64,000 nt of DNA from Ovis canadensis (GCF_042477335.2 NC_091255.1:32776501-32840500), one strand, 5' to 3'. Counted from the stretch's first letter, positions 1 to 11,594 are shown. Translations and numbers: made by a program. The notes: generated by a model not told the origin, from the sequence alone.

Positions 1-1182
1 CAACTTCATATTACAAAGCTGTTGTAATTAAGCCATATAATGTTGACATAAAAACACACACCGATCAATGGAATGGAGTGGAGAGCCCAGAAATAAACTC
101 ATGTATATATGGTCAATTAATATACAACAAAGAAGCAAAGAATCTATGGTGGAGAAGGGGCAGTCTCTTCAATAAGGGGTATTGGGGAAATTGGACAGCT
201 AGGTACAAACGAATGAAATGACCACTATTTTAAAGACCATACACAAAAAATAACTCAAAATGGATTAAAGACTTGAACATAAGAACTGAAACTATAAAAT
301 GTATAGAAGAAAACATAGGCAGTGAGCTTCCTGAAATAGGTATAGGTCTTGGCAATTTTTTGAATCTGACACCAAAATTAGAAGCAACAAAGGCAAAAAT
401 AAATGAGACTACGTTAGACTAAAAGCTTCTGCACAGCAAAGAAAACCATCAACAGAGTGAAAATACAATCTACTGAACAGGAGAAAATATTTGCAAATTA
501 TATATCTGATGTCACTAATATTCAAAATATTTATGAACTCATACAACTCAATAGTAAAAAAAAATACTGATTTAAAAATGAGCAGAAGATCTGAATAGAC
601 ATTTTTCCAGAGAAGACATACAGATGGCCAACAGACATGAAAAAATGTTCTGCATCATTAGTCACCAGGGAAATTAAAATCAAAACCGTAATGAGAGGGG
701 AAGAGGGTAGGATGGAGTGGGAGACCAGGATTGATGTGTGCACACTACCATGCGTAAAACATATAGCTAGTGGGAACCTACGGTATAGCTCAGGGAGCTC
801 AGCTCAGTGCTCCCCGGTGACCTAAGTGGGCAAGATGGGCCAGTGGGGTGGGAGAGAGAGCTAGGAGACCAGGGCTACTTGTATATGTATAGCTGATTCA
901 CTTCATTGTGCAGCAGAAACACAACATTGAAAAGCAACTATACCCCAATAAAAAATAAAATAAATTATTAGAAAACCATAATAAGATATCAGCTCACTCC
1001 TTTTAGAATGGCTATTATCAAAAAACAAGAAAGTTATATTGAAGATATGGAGAAAAGGGAACCCTTATGCACTACTGGTGGGAATCTAAGTCAGTGCAGC
1101 TGCTATGGAAAACAGCATAGAGGTTCCTCAAAAAATTAAAAATAGGATTACCATATGATCCCAGCAATCCTACTTCTGGGTG
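1..1182 (+). mobile_element. L1 LINE ORF2 3' remnant, interrupted
   Basis: The sequence resembles the 3' part of L1 ORF2: a segment about fighting-length reads like the L1 text around the 'agagagcccagaaataa', 'acatgaaaaaatgttc' and 'ccatatgatcccagcaat' blocks. No long frame survives, so it is a dead copy. It is split by a younger L1 3' end at about 696-971. It lies upstream of the first visible ASPA exon, in the ASPA intron. Confidence 0.75.
696..971 (+). mobile_element. Nested 5'-truncated L1 3' end
   Basis: This is an artiodactyl L1 3'UTR tail: it has the 'gctgattcac', 'cagcagaaacacaacattg' and 'aactataccccaataaaa' blocks and ends in an A-rich tract. It sits inside the older L1 and is bracketed by 14-bp near-identical repeats at 682-695 and 972-985 (two mismatches), read as target-site duplications. 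Confidence 0.75.
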
Positions 1183-1363
1183 AAATTGTGTTTTATGTAC
1201 TTGCACAATAAAATGCTTTAAAAGCAAAAAAGATACTGTGTTCTCCCTATAGCTGTCTGTTTTCAGTTTATGGTTTTTCCTTTTTTGAAATATAAACTTC
1301 CCTTTTATCAGGAATGGGTTTTTTTTAGTTGCTATTTATATTTATTTATTTATTTTGTCACAG

Positions 1364-1473
1364 GAAAAGAATTTCCTCCCTGTGCTATTGAAGTCTATAA
1401 AATAATGGAGAAAGTTGATTATCCCAGGAATGAAAGTGGAGAAATTGCTGCTATTATCCACCCTAAACTTCAG
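1364..1473 (+). CDS. ASPA: ASPA penultimate coding exon (110 bp)
   Basis: The acceptor is tttgtcacag|GAAAAG and the donor CTTCAG|gtaatgg. It starts with the last two bases of a codon and encodes 36 residues, from KEFPPC to HPKLQ (about residues 213-248). No frame break is seen. Confidence 0.93.
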
Positions 1474-4417
1474 GTAATGGTTACTATTTCTTTTAAATAT
1501 TCAAAATAATGATGCCCTACCTTTGAGTGGAGGGATTCCCAGGTGGCTCAGTGGCAGAGAATCTACCTGCCAATGCAGGAGACAGAGGAGACATGGGTTC
1601 AGTCTCTGGGTTGGGAAGATCCCCTGGAAGAGGAAATGGCAACCCACTCTAGTATTCTTGCCATGGAAATCTCATGGACAGAGAAGCCTGGCAGGCTACA
1701 GTCCATGGGTTTGCAAAGAGTCGGACACAACTGAGCATGCTCACAGTTTTGAGTAGAACTTTACAGTCCTACTCAGTGACTCAGACGGTAAAGAATCTGC
1801 TTGCAACGCAGGAGACCCTGGTTCAGTCCCTGGGTTGGGAAGATGCCCTGGAGAAGGATACGGCTACCACCTCCAGTATTCTTGCCTGTAGAATCCCATG
1901 GACAGCAGAGCCTGGCTGGCTACAGTCCATGGGGTTGCAAAGAGTCGGACATGACTGAGCGACTAACACTTAACAGTCCATTTAGCATTTTACATATGTG
2001 AGTTTCCTCAATAGATGTTCTCAAAAACACTTTAGTCTAGATAAGGTATTCAGATCATCGCTGAGTATTTTGGGAGTAAATCCTGTGCTGGCTCTGGAGG
2101 TACATCAATGAATATGGTTTATATTCATGTGGAACTTATAGTCTAGATATACTAAAGTCTAAACTGTGGTCTTGAAATGAAGATAACCAGATGCTATAAC
2201 AGAATAATGAGATGTGGATGGGGGTCAGAGAACATGAAATTCCTGCTTTAAGTGCAATGGGTAAGAATTATCATATATATTTTAATGTAAGAAAATGGAG
2301 GCTCAGAAATTAGATCCTTCCCACCGTCCTGTAGTTACTGATGGCAGATCCAGAACGAAGGTTCTTTCCAGTTGAGCTACCACCTCCCTGTCATCACTAC
2401 TGTAAAAGTGAGAGCAAACCAATCAGAACCTCCTCCTTTGGAATGTTTTCTGCTTTTTTTCCCTGACCCCTCAAGACCCCAGTATCTATCTGCTCTTTGT
2501 CTGATTTGATCAATAATGGTGTAATGAAGGGGAAGAAAAGGCTCGTAGGAAAGAATTGGAAGTTTAAATCTGGAAGAGGCAGAGGTAAAAGCAGAGAGGA
2601 GTTAAGATTCTAAAAAGCTAAAACATCCATCTCCCCACACACTAGCAGACCTCAGAAATGGAAGAGAACCAATGGATTGTCTAGCCTGGTGCAGTCAACC
2701 CTGGAGGCGCATTGCCTACAGCGCCTTTTAGAAAATAACAACGCCGGGTCCGCTCTCTGGGATAATCTGATCTTATTGGCCCGTGTAATTAGAGTGGGAA
2801 ACCACTGGTCCAGTTCAGACTGCTATTTAATGACCCTAATGATAATCATTCAGACTTACAACTTAATAAAGCTGCTGCTGCTGCTGCTAAGTCACTTCAG
2901 TCATATCCGACTCTGTGCGACCCCATAGACTGCAGCCCACCAGGCTCCCCATCCCTGGGATTCTCCAGGAAGAACACTGGAGTAGGTTGCCATTTCCTTC
3001 TCCAATTCATGAAAGTGAAAAGTGAAAGTGAAGTCACTCAGTCATCCGACTCTTAGTGACTCCATGGACTGCAGCCTACCACGCTTCTCCGTCCATGGGA
3101 TTTTCCAGGCAAGAGTACTGGAGTGGGGTGCCATTGCCTTCTCTGACTTAACAAAGCAGCCTGCCCCAAAATACAGATTAGTGGAGCAGATCCAGCTTTG
3201 TGCCTTAGTGGGATCCAGGTGAAAACTTGAAGGAGCCTGAAGGCAGTGTTTTAAAGGACAGAAAGATAAAGATTGTGAACCTCTTAAATGATTCAGTTAT
3301 TATCATAATGTGGGAACACGTATAGGAAATATTCACCTATCTTGTGCTTTTCCCAGACTTTTCCCAGCCCATCCGCACCTTCTCCCACCAATCCCCACCA
3401 GAATAGAGCCATCTAGCATGCAGGCACAAGGTCACTCATTTTTTATCCCCAACAGTAGAATGTCAGAAGACTCTTGATGAATATTTCCTAAATTTTGCTG
3501 AGCGGAATTTAACTTCAGCTAGCAAGAGATAAAATTTGCACTTGAGAACATGTGCATGTAGTTTTGGTTTTTGATATTATAAACCTCTTCAGCAACATAC
3601 AAGGTGAACTTGATACCAAAGCAGACTCTGATCATGTGGCAGTTATAAAAATAAAAAGGGGAACTCTTAAAACTGCTGCCAAAACAAACTGGTCAGTCTC
3701 AGTTTAGTCACATACCTCTAACTTGTCTCTTTTAAAAGAAGATAATGCTGTCCTTTTGGTTGTCTAGAGCCTGACATAAGAATTTTTAATTTATTTTTTT
3801 ATTGAAGTGTAGTTGATTTTTTGATGGGACTTCCCTGTAGCTCATACTGTAAAGAATCTGCCTGCAATGCAGGAGACCTGGTTTGATCCCTGGGTCGGGA
3901 AGACCCTCTGGAGAAGGGGATGGCAACCCACTCCAGCATTCTTGCCTGGAAAATCCCATGGACAGAGGAGCCTGGTGGGCTACAGTCCATGGGAGTTGCA
4001 AAGAGTCAGACACGACTAAGCAACTAATGCTACTACTACGTATAGTTGATTTACAATGTTGTGTTAGTTTCTGGTGTACAGCAAAGTGATTCAGTTACAT
4101 AGATGAATACATAGAGATAGATATATGCATATACGTCCTTTCTCATATTCTTTTCCAGTATACAATTTGTAAAGTAGGAGAAAAACCAAATATAATTTAT
4201 GTATGTTGTTTCCTGAAAGGATCAAGATTGGAAACCCTTGCACCCTGAGGATCCTGTGTTTTTAACTCTTGATGGAAAGACTATTTCATTGGGTGGAGAC
4301 CAAACCGTGTACCCAGTGTTTGTTAATGAGGCCGCGTATTATGAGAAGAAAGAAGCTTTTGCAAAGACAACTAAACTAACACTCAATGCAAAAGGTATTC
4401 GCTCCTCTCTACATTAG
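1364..4417 (+). CDS. ASPA: Aspartoacylase, C-terminal part (last two coding exons)
   Basis: Join 1364..1473 and 4220..4417. ASPA is the cytosolic zinc enzyme that hydrolyses N-acetylaspartate to aspartate and acetate, chiefly in oligodendrocytes. The two exons encode about 101 residues matching the C-terminal domain: KEFPPC, then IIHPKLQ at the exon end, then DQDWKPLHP and [15 protein letters not shown]. Counting back from the stop in a 313-residue protein places E285, Y288 and A305 correctly, so the family's substrate-site Glu/Tyr are present. Both introns have AG acceptors, the first exon has a GT donor, and the frame is open to TAG at 4415-4417. The zinc ligands lie in earlier exons outside the window. 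The intron between is filled with SINEs and an L1 tail. ASPA faces TRPV3 tail to tail. Confidence 0.95.
1532..1740 (+). mobile_element. Bov-tA SINE
   Basis: The tRNA-derived head (ggattcccaggtggctcag, then a ggttcagtctctgggttg B-box-like block) is followed by the BovA body ending agtcggacacaactgagc. It lies in the last ASPA intron. Confidence 0.88.
1770..1969 (+). mobile_element. Second Bov-tA SINE in tandem with the first
   Basis: It has the same structure as the copy at 1532-1740 and the same orientation, and lies about 30 bp away. Short flanking repeats of the type acagtcc (around 1763-1769 and 1973-1979) look like its own target-site duplication, so it is an independent insertion. Confidence 0.85.
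2000..2870. other. ASPA intron stretch without recognised features
   Basis: No exon, and no repeat I can name with confidence, is seen between the Bov-tA pair and the BovA2. Parts may be old L2-like sequence. Confidence 0.4.
2871..3144 (-). mobile_element. BovA2 SINE (dimeric BovA)
   Basis: Two BovA monomers in antisense orientation start at a GCT repeat and are joined by the gaaagtgaaaagtgaaagtg linker. Near-identical flanks acttaataaa (2861-2870) and acttaacaaa (about 3146-3155) are a likely target-site duplication. Confidence 0.88.
3790..4165 (-). mobile_element. L1 3' end split by a Bov-tA
   Basis: Read on the minus strand this is the artiodactyl L1 3'UTR end (ctgtacagcag-like, acacaacattgtaaatcaac, polyA). 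It is interrupted by a SINE at about 3826-4039. Confidence 0.75.
3826..4039 (+). mobile_element. Bov-tA SINE nested in the L1 tail
   Basis: It is a complete tRNA head plus BovA body. The L1 motif tagttgattt occurs on both sides (about 3810-3819 and 4042-4051), as expected of a target-site duplication. It lies just upstream of the last ASPA exon. Confidence 0.88.
4220..4417 (+). CDS. ASPA: ASPA last coding exon with stop (198 bp)
   Basis: The acceptor is tcctgaaag|GATCAA. It encodes 65 residues (about 249-313) beginning DQDWKPLHP and ending [10 protein letters not shown], then TAG. E285 and Y288 fall in the [10 protein letters not shown] motif. Confidence 0.95.
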   Translation, partial: DQDWKPLHPEDPVFLTLDGKTISLGGDQTVYPVFVNEAAYYEKKEAFAKTTKLTLNAKGIRSSLH

Positions 4418-4727
4418 AAATCACTTGTAGCTCACTTGTTAGAGAGTACCTTGAAAAATTTTACTAGTTTATAAAGTCCTGAAGGGCAGGATTGTGCCTT
4501 ACTCATCATCATTTCCACAGCTCCTAGCCTGGTGCCTTTCACACAGTGGACATTCAGGTAAATTTCTTGAATGAATGTATTAATGAATGTCTTTCAAAGA
4601 GATCATACTTTATGTATGTAGCCTATTCAAAGAAGTGCATTTCTTATTTCTCTATAGCTTTGTATACCTTATACTTTGATAGTTTAACGTTCTTAGTAAA
4701 CAGCCTTAGAATTCAAATTTTAACATT

Positions 4728-4790
4728 GAAACAGTCCATGGGATTGCAGGGCTGGACACAACTGAGCGACTCAGTACAGCGCAGCACAGA
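4728..4790 (+). mobile_element. BovA 3' fragment
   Basis: Only the cagtccatgggattgcag...gacacaactgagcgactcag tail is present. It falls in the ASPA 3'UTR or flank. Confidence 0.6.
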
Positions 4791-5033
4791 TACTATATAC
4801 AAAAAACTATTAACTTGGGCATAGAGTTAAAGGTTGTATGCTTTTAAGTAATATGGAAATACTGCTAGAAACTAATAGCACAGGCTCACTATTTTAAATT
4901 TTTTCACATTTGAACTAATGCTAAAGTATTAAAGTCAATCAGCAGCAGTTGTGATATCTATAGATTTTAAAATGCTCTTATGACGATGAAATGTGAATGA
5001 GAAATGAGGGCTGATTGTAAAGGCGACATTATG

Positions 5034-5039
5034 AATAAA
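5034..5039 (+). promoter_or_regulatory. ASPA: Candidate ASPA polyadenylation signal
   Basis: A canonical AATAAA lies about 620 bp after the ASPA stop. The 3'UTR would then be about 640 nt. The sequence alone does not prove use. Confidence 0.35.
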
Positions 5040-6139
5040 TCAAGAAACTCTGAATGGTCCTTTGTCCACTGAGAGTCACCCACACAAAGCATCACAAAGC
5101 TTCATGCTCGGGTACGCCCACTCGTCCTGCGCTGACCCCAGGAAGCCAGGAGCCTCCTTCAGACCACTCACACGCCTGCCCGCCCCCCACCCCAGAAGCT
5201 CATGTTCTTTCCCATCTTGGAAGGCATGTCCTTCTCGGCCATTCCTTCGTACTTTGAAAGAACTCATTTGTCCTTCTTCCTAACCAATGTATAAGAAAGT
5301 CTCTGGGCTCCAGCGGTGTAGGTGGTAAAGACAGCTGACGGCAGTGGACGCTAGTAGAAATGTGACCCAAACCCGTCTCTAGCTCACAAATGCATTCTTT
5401 TAAGACATTCCCTCCTGTCCTAAATGCCCAAATCCCCCACTCTCAAGATCCTCCTCAAAGGTCCTTGGTCCAATTTTCCACCTCCCTCCCTCTCCAATCC
5501 TTGCAAGAGCCTCCCCTCCCCCCTCTCTTAGGCCATGGCAGCCAAGTAAAGAACATTTTATCACATGATTTGGACCCCAAGGAACCCATATTTACAGTTT
5601 CAAATATATTTACAAAATCATGCTAATATTGTCATTATCTGTAACATGTATATGTCTATATGTATAATTTCATTCTTGCAAAACAAATCCCATTAAGCCA
5701 ATTTCATTCCATATTCAGTGCTCTATAGCACACAATTAAACTGCTTTGAAACTTTCAGCATTTATTTTTGCACTTTACCAAAATTATTTTCTTTGGAATA
5801 GACTCTCTTCCTTCTGAATTCTTTAGTAAAAAAAAATTTTATATCAGTTGGCTTTTGTATATAATAAGCTTTACCAAGCTTCCTTCTCCCACTGTGAATG
5901 TTTCTTTGTGTCCAATGCACAAGTTCAATTTTTCTAGGTCAATTTTTCCATATATATACTTTGGGAAAAATACTTTATTTTCCCATCAAATTTTAGTTAG
6001 TTACAAAATTTACAATGTGCAGTTTAGGCCACTGTAGTTTCAGTTTTTGTATTGATTCTTTTCTATCAAGACTAATTTTCTCTGACTCAATATTTATAGA
6101 CTTTAGAGTTTCTAATTAGATGTAATTTTTTTTAATCTA

Positions 6140-6335
6140 TAACATTGCTGTGTGACTTTAGCCACATTCAATTTCATTTTTATTATTTCTGACAGTCTAC
6201 AGACTTGGTTTTCCCATTTATAAAATAGGGATATTCATAATAATAGTGTCCCTTTCATGAGATTGTTGGGAGGATTAAGTGGGCTAATGCATACAAGTAC
6301 TTACCACAGTGCCTAGCACAGAATAATAAATTATT
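6140..6335 (+). repeat. MIR element
   Basis: It has the MIR core layout: gtgtgactttagcca, then ttataaaatagggat, gttgggaggattaa and cagtgcctagcacag. Confidence 0.7.
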
Positions 6336-6359
6336 CACATTGAAATTTCTAACACAAAA

Positions 6360-6720
6360 AAACCCTTTATGATCTGTCCCACCCTCCCCACAACCTCTCT
6401 AGACTCATCTGCCTTTAGCTCTTCTCAGTTTCAGTCAGCTTTGCGTTGTTTTATTCCTGTGCGTCTTTACGGAGTCTGGCCCTTCCACCTAGAATTTTTT
6501 TCCTTCCCTTCTCTTCCTCCATCCCTGACACCCACACCAGACCTCACCTTATTGAATTCCTATTTTTTCTTCAAAATGCAACTCAATTCTCATTTCACCT
6601 ATAATACCTCTCTTGACTTGGCCCTCTGCCCCTCTCTGCTTCTATCCCATCTCAAGGATATTACCAGTGTCTTTTTCAGTACCTGCAATCTAGTAAGTGC
6701 CCTGTGAGTTTAGCTGAATA
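6360..6720. repeat. L2-like relic
   Basis: A pyrimidine-rich stretch with L2-type phrases (tgatctgtcccaccc; aatacctctcttgac) follows the MIR. It is strongly diverged; the family call is from impression only. Confidence 0.4.
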
Positions 6721-6879
6721 AATGATTGTGCTCAGACATTCCTTCTCTACTGAAAGGTCTTCATGTTCCACTAACGTCTCTGCCTTCTCTTTGCCTTCTT
6801 TCCTTCTTTCCCAGTCACTTCCCGAGTATCTCTTTCACTGTCAGGTGGAAATCTCTCCCTTCCACACTCCAGACTGTGC

Positions 6880-9127
6880 AGTTCAGTTCAGTTCAGTCGC
6901 TCAGTCGTGTCCGACTCTTTGCGACCCCATGAATCGCAGCACACCAGGCCTCCCTGTCCATCACCAACTCCCAGAGTTCATCCAGACTCGTGTCGATTGA
7001 GTCAGTGATGCCATCCAGCCATCTCATCCTCTGTCGTCCCCTTCTCCTCCTGCCCCCAATCCCTCCCAGCATCGAAGTCTTTTCCAATGAGTCAACTCTT
7101 CGCATGAGGTGGCCAAAGTACTGGAGCTTCAGCTTTAGCATCATTCCTTCCAAAGAAATCCTAGGGTTGATCTCCTTCAGAATGGACTGGTTGGATCTCC
7201 TTGCAGTCCAAGGGACTCTCAAGAGTCTTCTCCAACACCACAGTTCAAACGCATCAATTCTTCAGTGCTCAGCTTTCTTCATAGTCCAACTCTCACATCC
7301 ATACATGACCACAGGAAAAACCATATCCTTGACTAGATGGACCTTAGTCAGGAAAGTAGTGTCTCTGCTTTTGAATATACTATCTAGGTTGCTCATAACT
7401 TTTCTTCCAAGGAGTAAGCGTCTTTTAATTTCATGGCAACAATCACCATCTGCAGTGATTTTGGAGCCAAAAAATAAAGTCTGACACTGTTTCCACTGTT
7501 TCCCCATCTATTTGCCATGAAGGGATGGGACGGGATGCCATGATCTTTGTTTTCTGAATGTTGAGCTTTAAGCCAACTTTTTCACTCTCCTCTTTCACTT
7601 TCATCAAGATGCTTTTTAGTTCCTCTTCACTTTCTGCCATAAGGGTGGTGTCATCTGCATATCTGAGGTTATTGATATTTCTCCCAGCAATCTTGATTCC
7701 AGCTTGTGCTTCTTCCAGTCCAGCGTTTCTCATGATGTACTCTGCATATAAGTTAAATAAGCAGGGTGACAACATACAGCCTTGACGTACTCCTTTTCCT
7801 GTTTGGAACCAGTCTGTTGTTCCATGTCCAGTTCTAACTGTTGACCTGCATACAGATTTCTCAAGAGGCAGATTAGGTGGTCTGGTATTCCCATCTCTTT
7901 CAGAATTTTCCACAGTTTATTGTGATCCACACAGTCAAAGGCTTTGCCATAGTCAATAAAGCAGAAATAGATGTTTTTCTGGAACTCTCTTGCTTTTTCC
8001 ATGATCCAGCGGATGTTGGCAATTTGATCTCTGGTTCCTCTGCCTTTTCTAAAACCAGCTTGAACATCAGGGAGTTCACAGTTCAGGTATTGCTGAAGTC
8101 TGGCTTGGAGAATTTTTAGCATTACTTTACTAGCGTGTGAGATGAGTGCAATTGTGCAGTAGTTTGAGCATTCTTTGGCATTGCCTTTCTTTGGGATTGG
8201 AATGAAAACTGACCTTTTCCAGTCCTGTGGCCACTGCTGAGTTTTCCAAATTTGCTGGCATATTGAGTGCAGCACTTTCACAGCATCATCTTTCAGGATT
8301 TGAAACAACGCAACTGGAATTCCATCACCTCCACTAGCTTTGTTCGTAGTGATGCTTTCTAAGGCCCACTTGACTTCACATTCCAAGATATCTGGCTCTA
8401 GGTGAGTGATCACACCATCATGATTATTTGGGTCGTGAAGATCTTTTTAGTACAGTTCTTCTGTGTATTTCTTGCCACCTCTTCTTAATATTTTCTGCTT
8501 CTGTTAGGTCCAGACCATTTCTGTCCTTTATCGAGCCCATTTTTGCATGAAATGTTCCCTTGGTATCTCTAATTTTCTTGAAGAGATCTCTAGTCTTTCC
8601 CATTCTGTTCTTTTCCTCTATTTCTTTGCATTGATTGCTGAAAAAGGCTTTCTTATCTCTTCTTACTATTTTTTGGAACTCTGCATTCAGATGCTTATAT
8701 TTTTCCTTTTCTCCCTGGCTTTTCACTTCTCTTCTTTTCACAGCTATTTGTAAGGCTTCCCCAGACAGCCATTTTGCTTTTTTGCATTTCTTTTCCATGG
8801 GGATGGTCTTGATCCCTGTCTCCTGTACAATGTACGAACCTCATTCCATAGTTCATCAGGCACTCTATCTATCAGATCTAGGCCCTTAAATCTATTTCTC
8901 ACTTCCACTGTATAATCATAAGGGATTTGATTTAGGTCATACCTGAATGGTCTAGCGTTTTTCCCTGCTTTCTTCAATTTCAGTCTGAATTTGGTAATAA
9001 GGAGTTCATGATCTGAGCCACAGTCAGCTCCTGGTCTTGTTTTTGTTGACTGTACAGAGCTTCTCCATCTTTTGCTGCAGAGAATATAATCAATCTGATT
9101 TCGGTGTTGACCATCTAGTGATGTCTA
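6880..9127 (-). mobile_element. BovB (RTE-type LINE), 5'-truncated and decayed
   Basis: The minus strand carries reverse-transcriptase blocks of the RTE clade: FIDYGKAFDCVDH and GVRQGCMLSPCLFN, with NLRYADDTTLMA (the YADD catalytic motif). They lie in separate frames (about 8413-7730, 7913-7443 and 7507-7262). A fragment upstream (8798-8424) belongs to the region before the RT. The 3' end at 6880-6900 is the (ACTGA)n-type tail that BovB shares with BovA SINEs. The 5' side stops abruptly near 9127, so about 2.2 kb of a roughly 3.2-kb element remains. Frameshifts and stops make it non-autonomous. RTE elements copy themselves by target-primed reverse transcription and supply the machinery for BovA/Bov-tA SINEs (known for the family). 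Confidence 0.92.
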
Positions 9128-9425
9128 TGTGTGTTACTATGTCCCAAATGTTGACAGATTGAAAAATACACCCTTTTAAGTCTGCAACCCTATGAGGGGA
9201 AAAGGAAGTGTTCATATCCAATAATACCCTTGTGTGAAACCTTTTGATGGTTCCCCTAACCCTCAATATGAAATCTCAAAGCCTCTCCCACAGCTGGAGG
9301 AGTCCTGTGTGCTCTGGCATCTGCCTACCTCTCCAGCCCTGTTCCTAGCAATTTGGCCTCGCAGACTTCTGCATCCTCAAATTCACCCTACTACCTTGGG
9401 GTCTTTGCTTCTCTCCATCTATGGT

Positions 9426-9541
9426 GTGCAGGTTCAGCTGCCCCAGGGCATGTGGGATCTTAGTTCCCTGACCAGGGGTCAAATCTGCATCCCCTGCACC
9501 AGAAGGCAGATCCTCAACCACTGGACCACCGGGGAAGTCCC
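9426..9541 (-). mobile_element. CHR-type tRNA-derived SINE (antisense)
   Basis: Its minus strand reads gggacttccc...ggtccagtggttgagg...gatcccacatgc, the CHR/Bov-tA3-like head. It is a short copy. Confidence 0.7.
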
Positions 9542-9567
9542 GATACTTATTCTTAAATGTGATCCAA

Positions 9568-9712
9568 GGACTTCCCTAGTGGTCCAGTGGCTAAGACTCC
9601 ACACTCCCAATGCAGGGGACCCCAGTTTGATCCCTGATCTAAGAACTGGATCCCACATGCTACATCTAAAAGATCCCTGTGTACCACAACTAAGACCCAG
9701 TGCAACCAGACA
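9568..9712 (+). mobile_element. CHR-type SINE
   Basis: Sense copy: ggacttccctagtggtccag...gtttgatccctgatc...gatcccacatgc. It lies about 27 bp from the antisense copy at 9426-9541, forming a head-to-head inverted pair. Confidence 0.75.
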
Positions 9713-9839
9713 AATTTGTTTTAGTGTGACTCAGGCTAGGCTAACCCACCCTGGTATAGAAGCCCATTGACACTACTGGACTAGTGCACACCAGCACACC
9801 AGAAAACCTGGACCCTTGGCCCAGGAAAAAGCACTGCGA

Positions 9840-10010
9840 CCTCAATCTGTCATTCCGTCTCTCTCTGAGCCTCAAATTCCCCAAGTCTCCATTTTCTCTG
9901 TTCTGTTGAATGGCAACAGAATACTCATCAAACTATCGACAGAATTGTGGATTAAGGTAACCAATATGAATGAAAGCACTTTATAAATAGGAAATTGTAC
10001 AATCTCAAAG
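9840..10010 (+). repeat. MIR-like relic
   Basis: Phrases such as tctctgagcctcaaattcc and gaaagcactttataaa recall the MIR core, but divergence is high. Confidence 0.45.
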
Positions 10011-10962
10011 GCTGAAAAAGTTGCAAAATATCTTTTGGAAGGTAATTTTTCATAATATCAAAAGTCATAAAACTGTTCATCCTCACTGACCTAGGCATCC
10101 CACTTCAGAATACATCCTGTGACAGGGGCACCCACACTTCATCAGTCTACCCAGAATGTTCCCATGGATGGCACACTCCTAGATCATAGACTGAAGCCTG
10201 TTTGAACTAGCATGTGGGTTAGGTACAAGTCCCATTTCCTTGCCAGTCAAGAAAACACAGCCCAGCGCAGGGTGTTATTCTGGGAATCGTTTGGATGAAG
10301 TAATGGACCAAATGCAGCATATTGCTTATTAATAAATTGTTTGCAAGTTCTGCAACCCTTCAAAACACAGCAGCATCTTGGCATTCAAGCTGAGAACTAC
10401 CATTCTTTAAAAATAACTCAAAAGAATGAAAAAATGCATATACATATACATTGGGCAATAACGACAGCAATAATATCAGCTCTTTCCTATCCATTCCCTT
10501 ATTGCCTCCTCATAAAAGTTCTGTGAGGTAAACAGGAGGGGTTTCTACTTCCTGGTCTCCAAGTGGAGCCATGAGTTCATATGCATGCCAAGTGGAGAGC
10601 CAGCAAGCATGAGGGATGGACCCCCCTGCTTGAGATCATATGACCTGAACCTGTAACATTTTCAGGCTGTGACTTCTTGCCCATGTCGCTTCAAATCTCT
10701 AGGTCGCTTTTTACTCAAAATTCCTCCCAGTTATTGAGTGGTTTAGATGGGGTACTGGATGTGATGTACTTTGAGAGGTACACATTTGCACAAAGGTGGT
10801 ATGTCTTAGCGTGCTGAGCTGGGACCACTAATTGATTCTTTAAGTCCAAAAAGTGACCTTCCCTTTATCCACTCATGTTAAGCAACACCCTAAGATTTCA
10901 GTCATCATAGTGGCCCTCCTAAGACAAAGATAAAACATGATCATAACAAGGCAAAATAAATA

Positions 10963-10968
10963 TTTATT
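10963..10968 (-). promoter_or_regulatory. TRPV3: Candidate TRPV3 polyadenylation signal
   Basis: A minus-strand AATAAA in an A/T-rich context lies about 3.8 kb after the TRPV3 stop. It would give a long 3'UTR, which fits the long 3'UTR I recall for mammalian TRPV3. Not proven. Confidence 0.4.
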
Positions 10969-11589
10969 AGAAATCATTAAAGCATTTCTTCAATAACACT
11001 AAAATGTTCTTACTCCATTTATGACTTCTCTCTTGCACATAGAGTTTCACACACACACAACACTAAAAACAAGGATGTAAATGGAATTTGCAAAGATTAG
11101 GCACATTCAGTGAGAACAAGGTAACAATTCTGTGAGACCAAGATCAATATTAAAAAAAAAAGAAAAAGAAAATCGATGCAGAGATCAAGTATGGCTTACA
11201 GGCCCACATGACGGTCCATCTATCTGGCCCCTACCCAGAGCCAAAGGACTTAGTCCAGCAGGCCTTGTGGAAGGAAAAGAAGGTCAGTAACACTGGACTC
11301 CAGGGCAGGAGCCCTCTAAGAGCTTAGTGACTTCACAGTACAGCCTTGAACTCCTTCTCCCATTCCCCACCCAGGGAGGAAGGTAAGCACCTTTTTTACT
11401 CCAAACAGATATATAACTTAATTTCTAGAATAATGGATTCTTCCTGAGGCAGAATTTAGCTAAAGGAAAATTTCCAGCCACAACTATTATCTGAGCATGT
11501 GAGATTCCATTCCTGAAAAATGCTTTCCCCTTAAATTAGTGAAATGTGAATCACTTAAGATATCCTTATACACCTGTGGATTCAGTGTG

Positions 11590-11594
<5 letters not shown>

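Larger units (their letters stand above)
5040..10939. other. ASPA-TRPV3 intergenic region
   Basis: No exon of a cellular gene is recognisable here. The stretch holds L2/MIR relics (about 6.1-6.7 kb), a degenerate BovB (6.9-9.1 kb), two CHR-type SINEs in opposite orientation (9.4-9.7 kb) and a MIR-like segment (9.8-10.0 kb). The 5.05-6.1 and 10.0-10.9 kb parts show nothing I can name. The two genes converge on this region. Confidence 0.6.

Noticed and set aside
1532-1640. tRNA genes suggested by B-box-like blocks in many SINEs
   Set aside because: The GTTCGATCC-type boxes belong to tRNA-derived SINE heads; none keeps a full cloverleaf with acceptor pairing that I can see.
1523-1972. Open frames in SINEs (for example 1674-1958, 6893-7222, 39636-39983, 57859-58215)
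   Set aside because: Repeated peptides such as [16 protein letters not shown] are translations of Bov-tA/BovA elements, not genes.
6990-7484. 164-codon plus-strand open frame
   Set aside because: Antisense of the BovB element; the coding signal (RT motifs) is on the minus strand.
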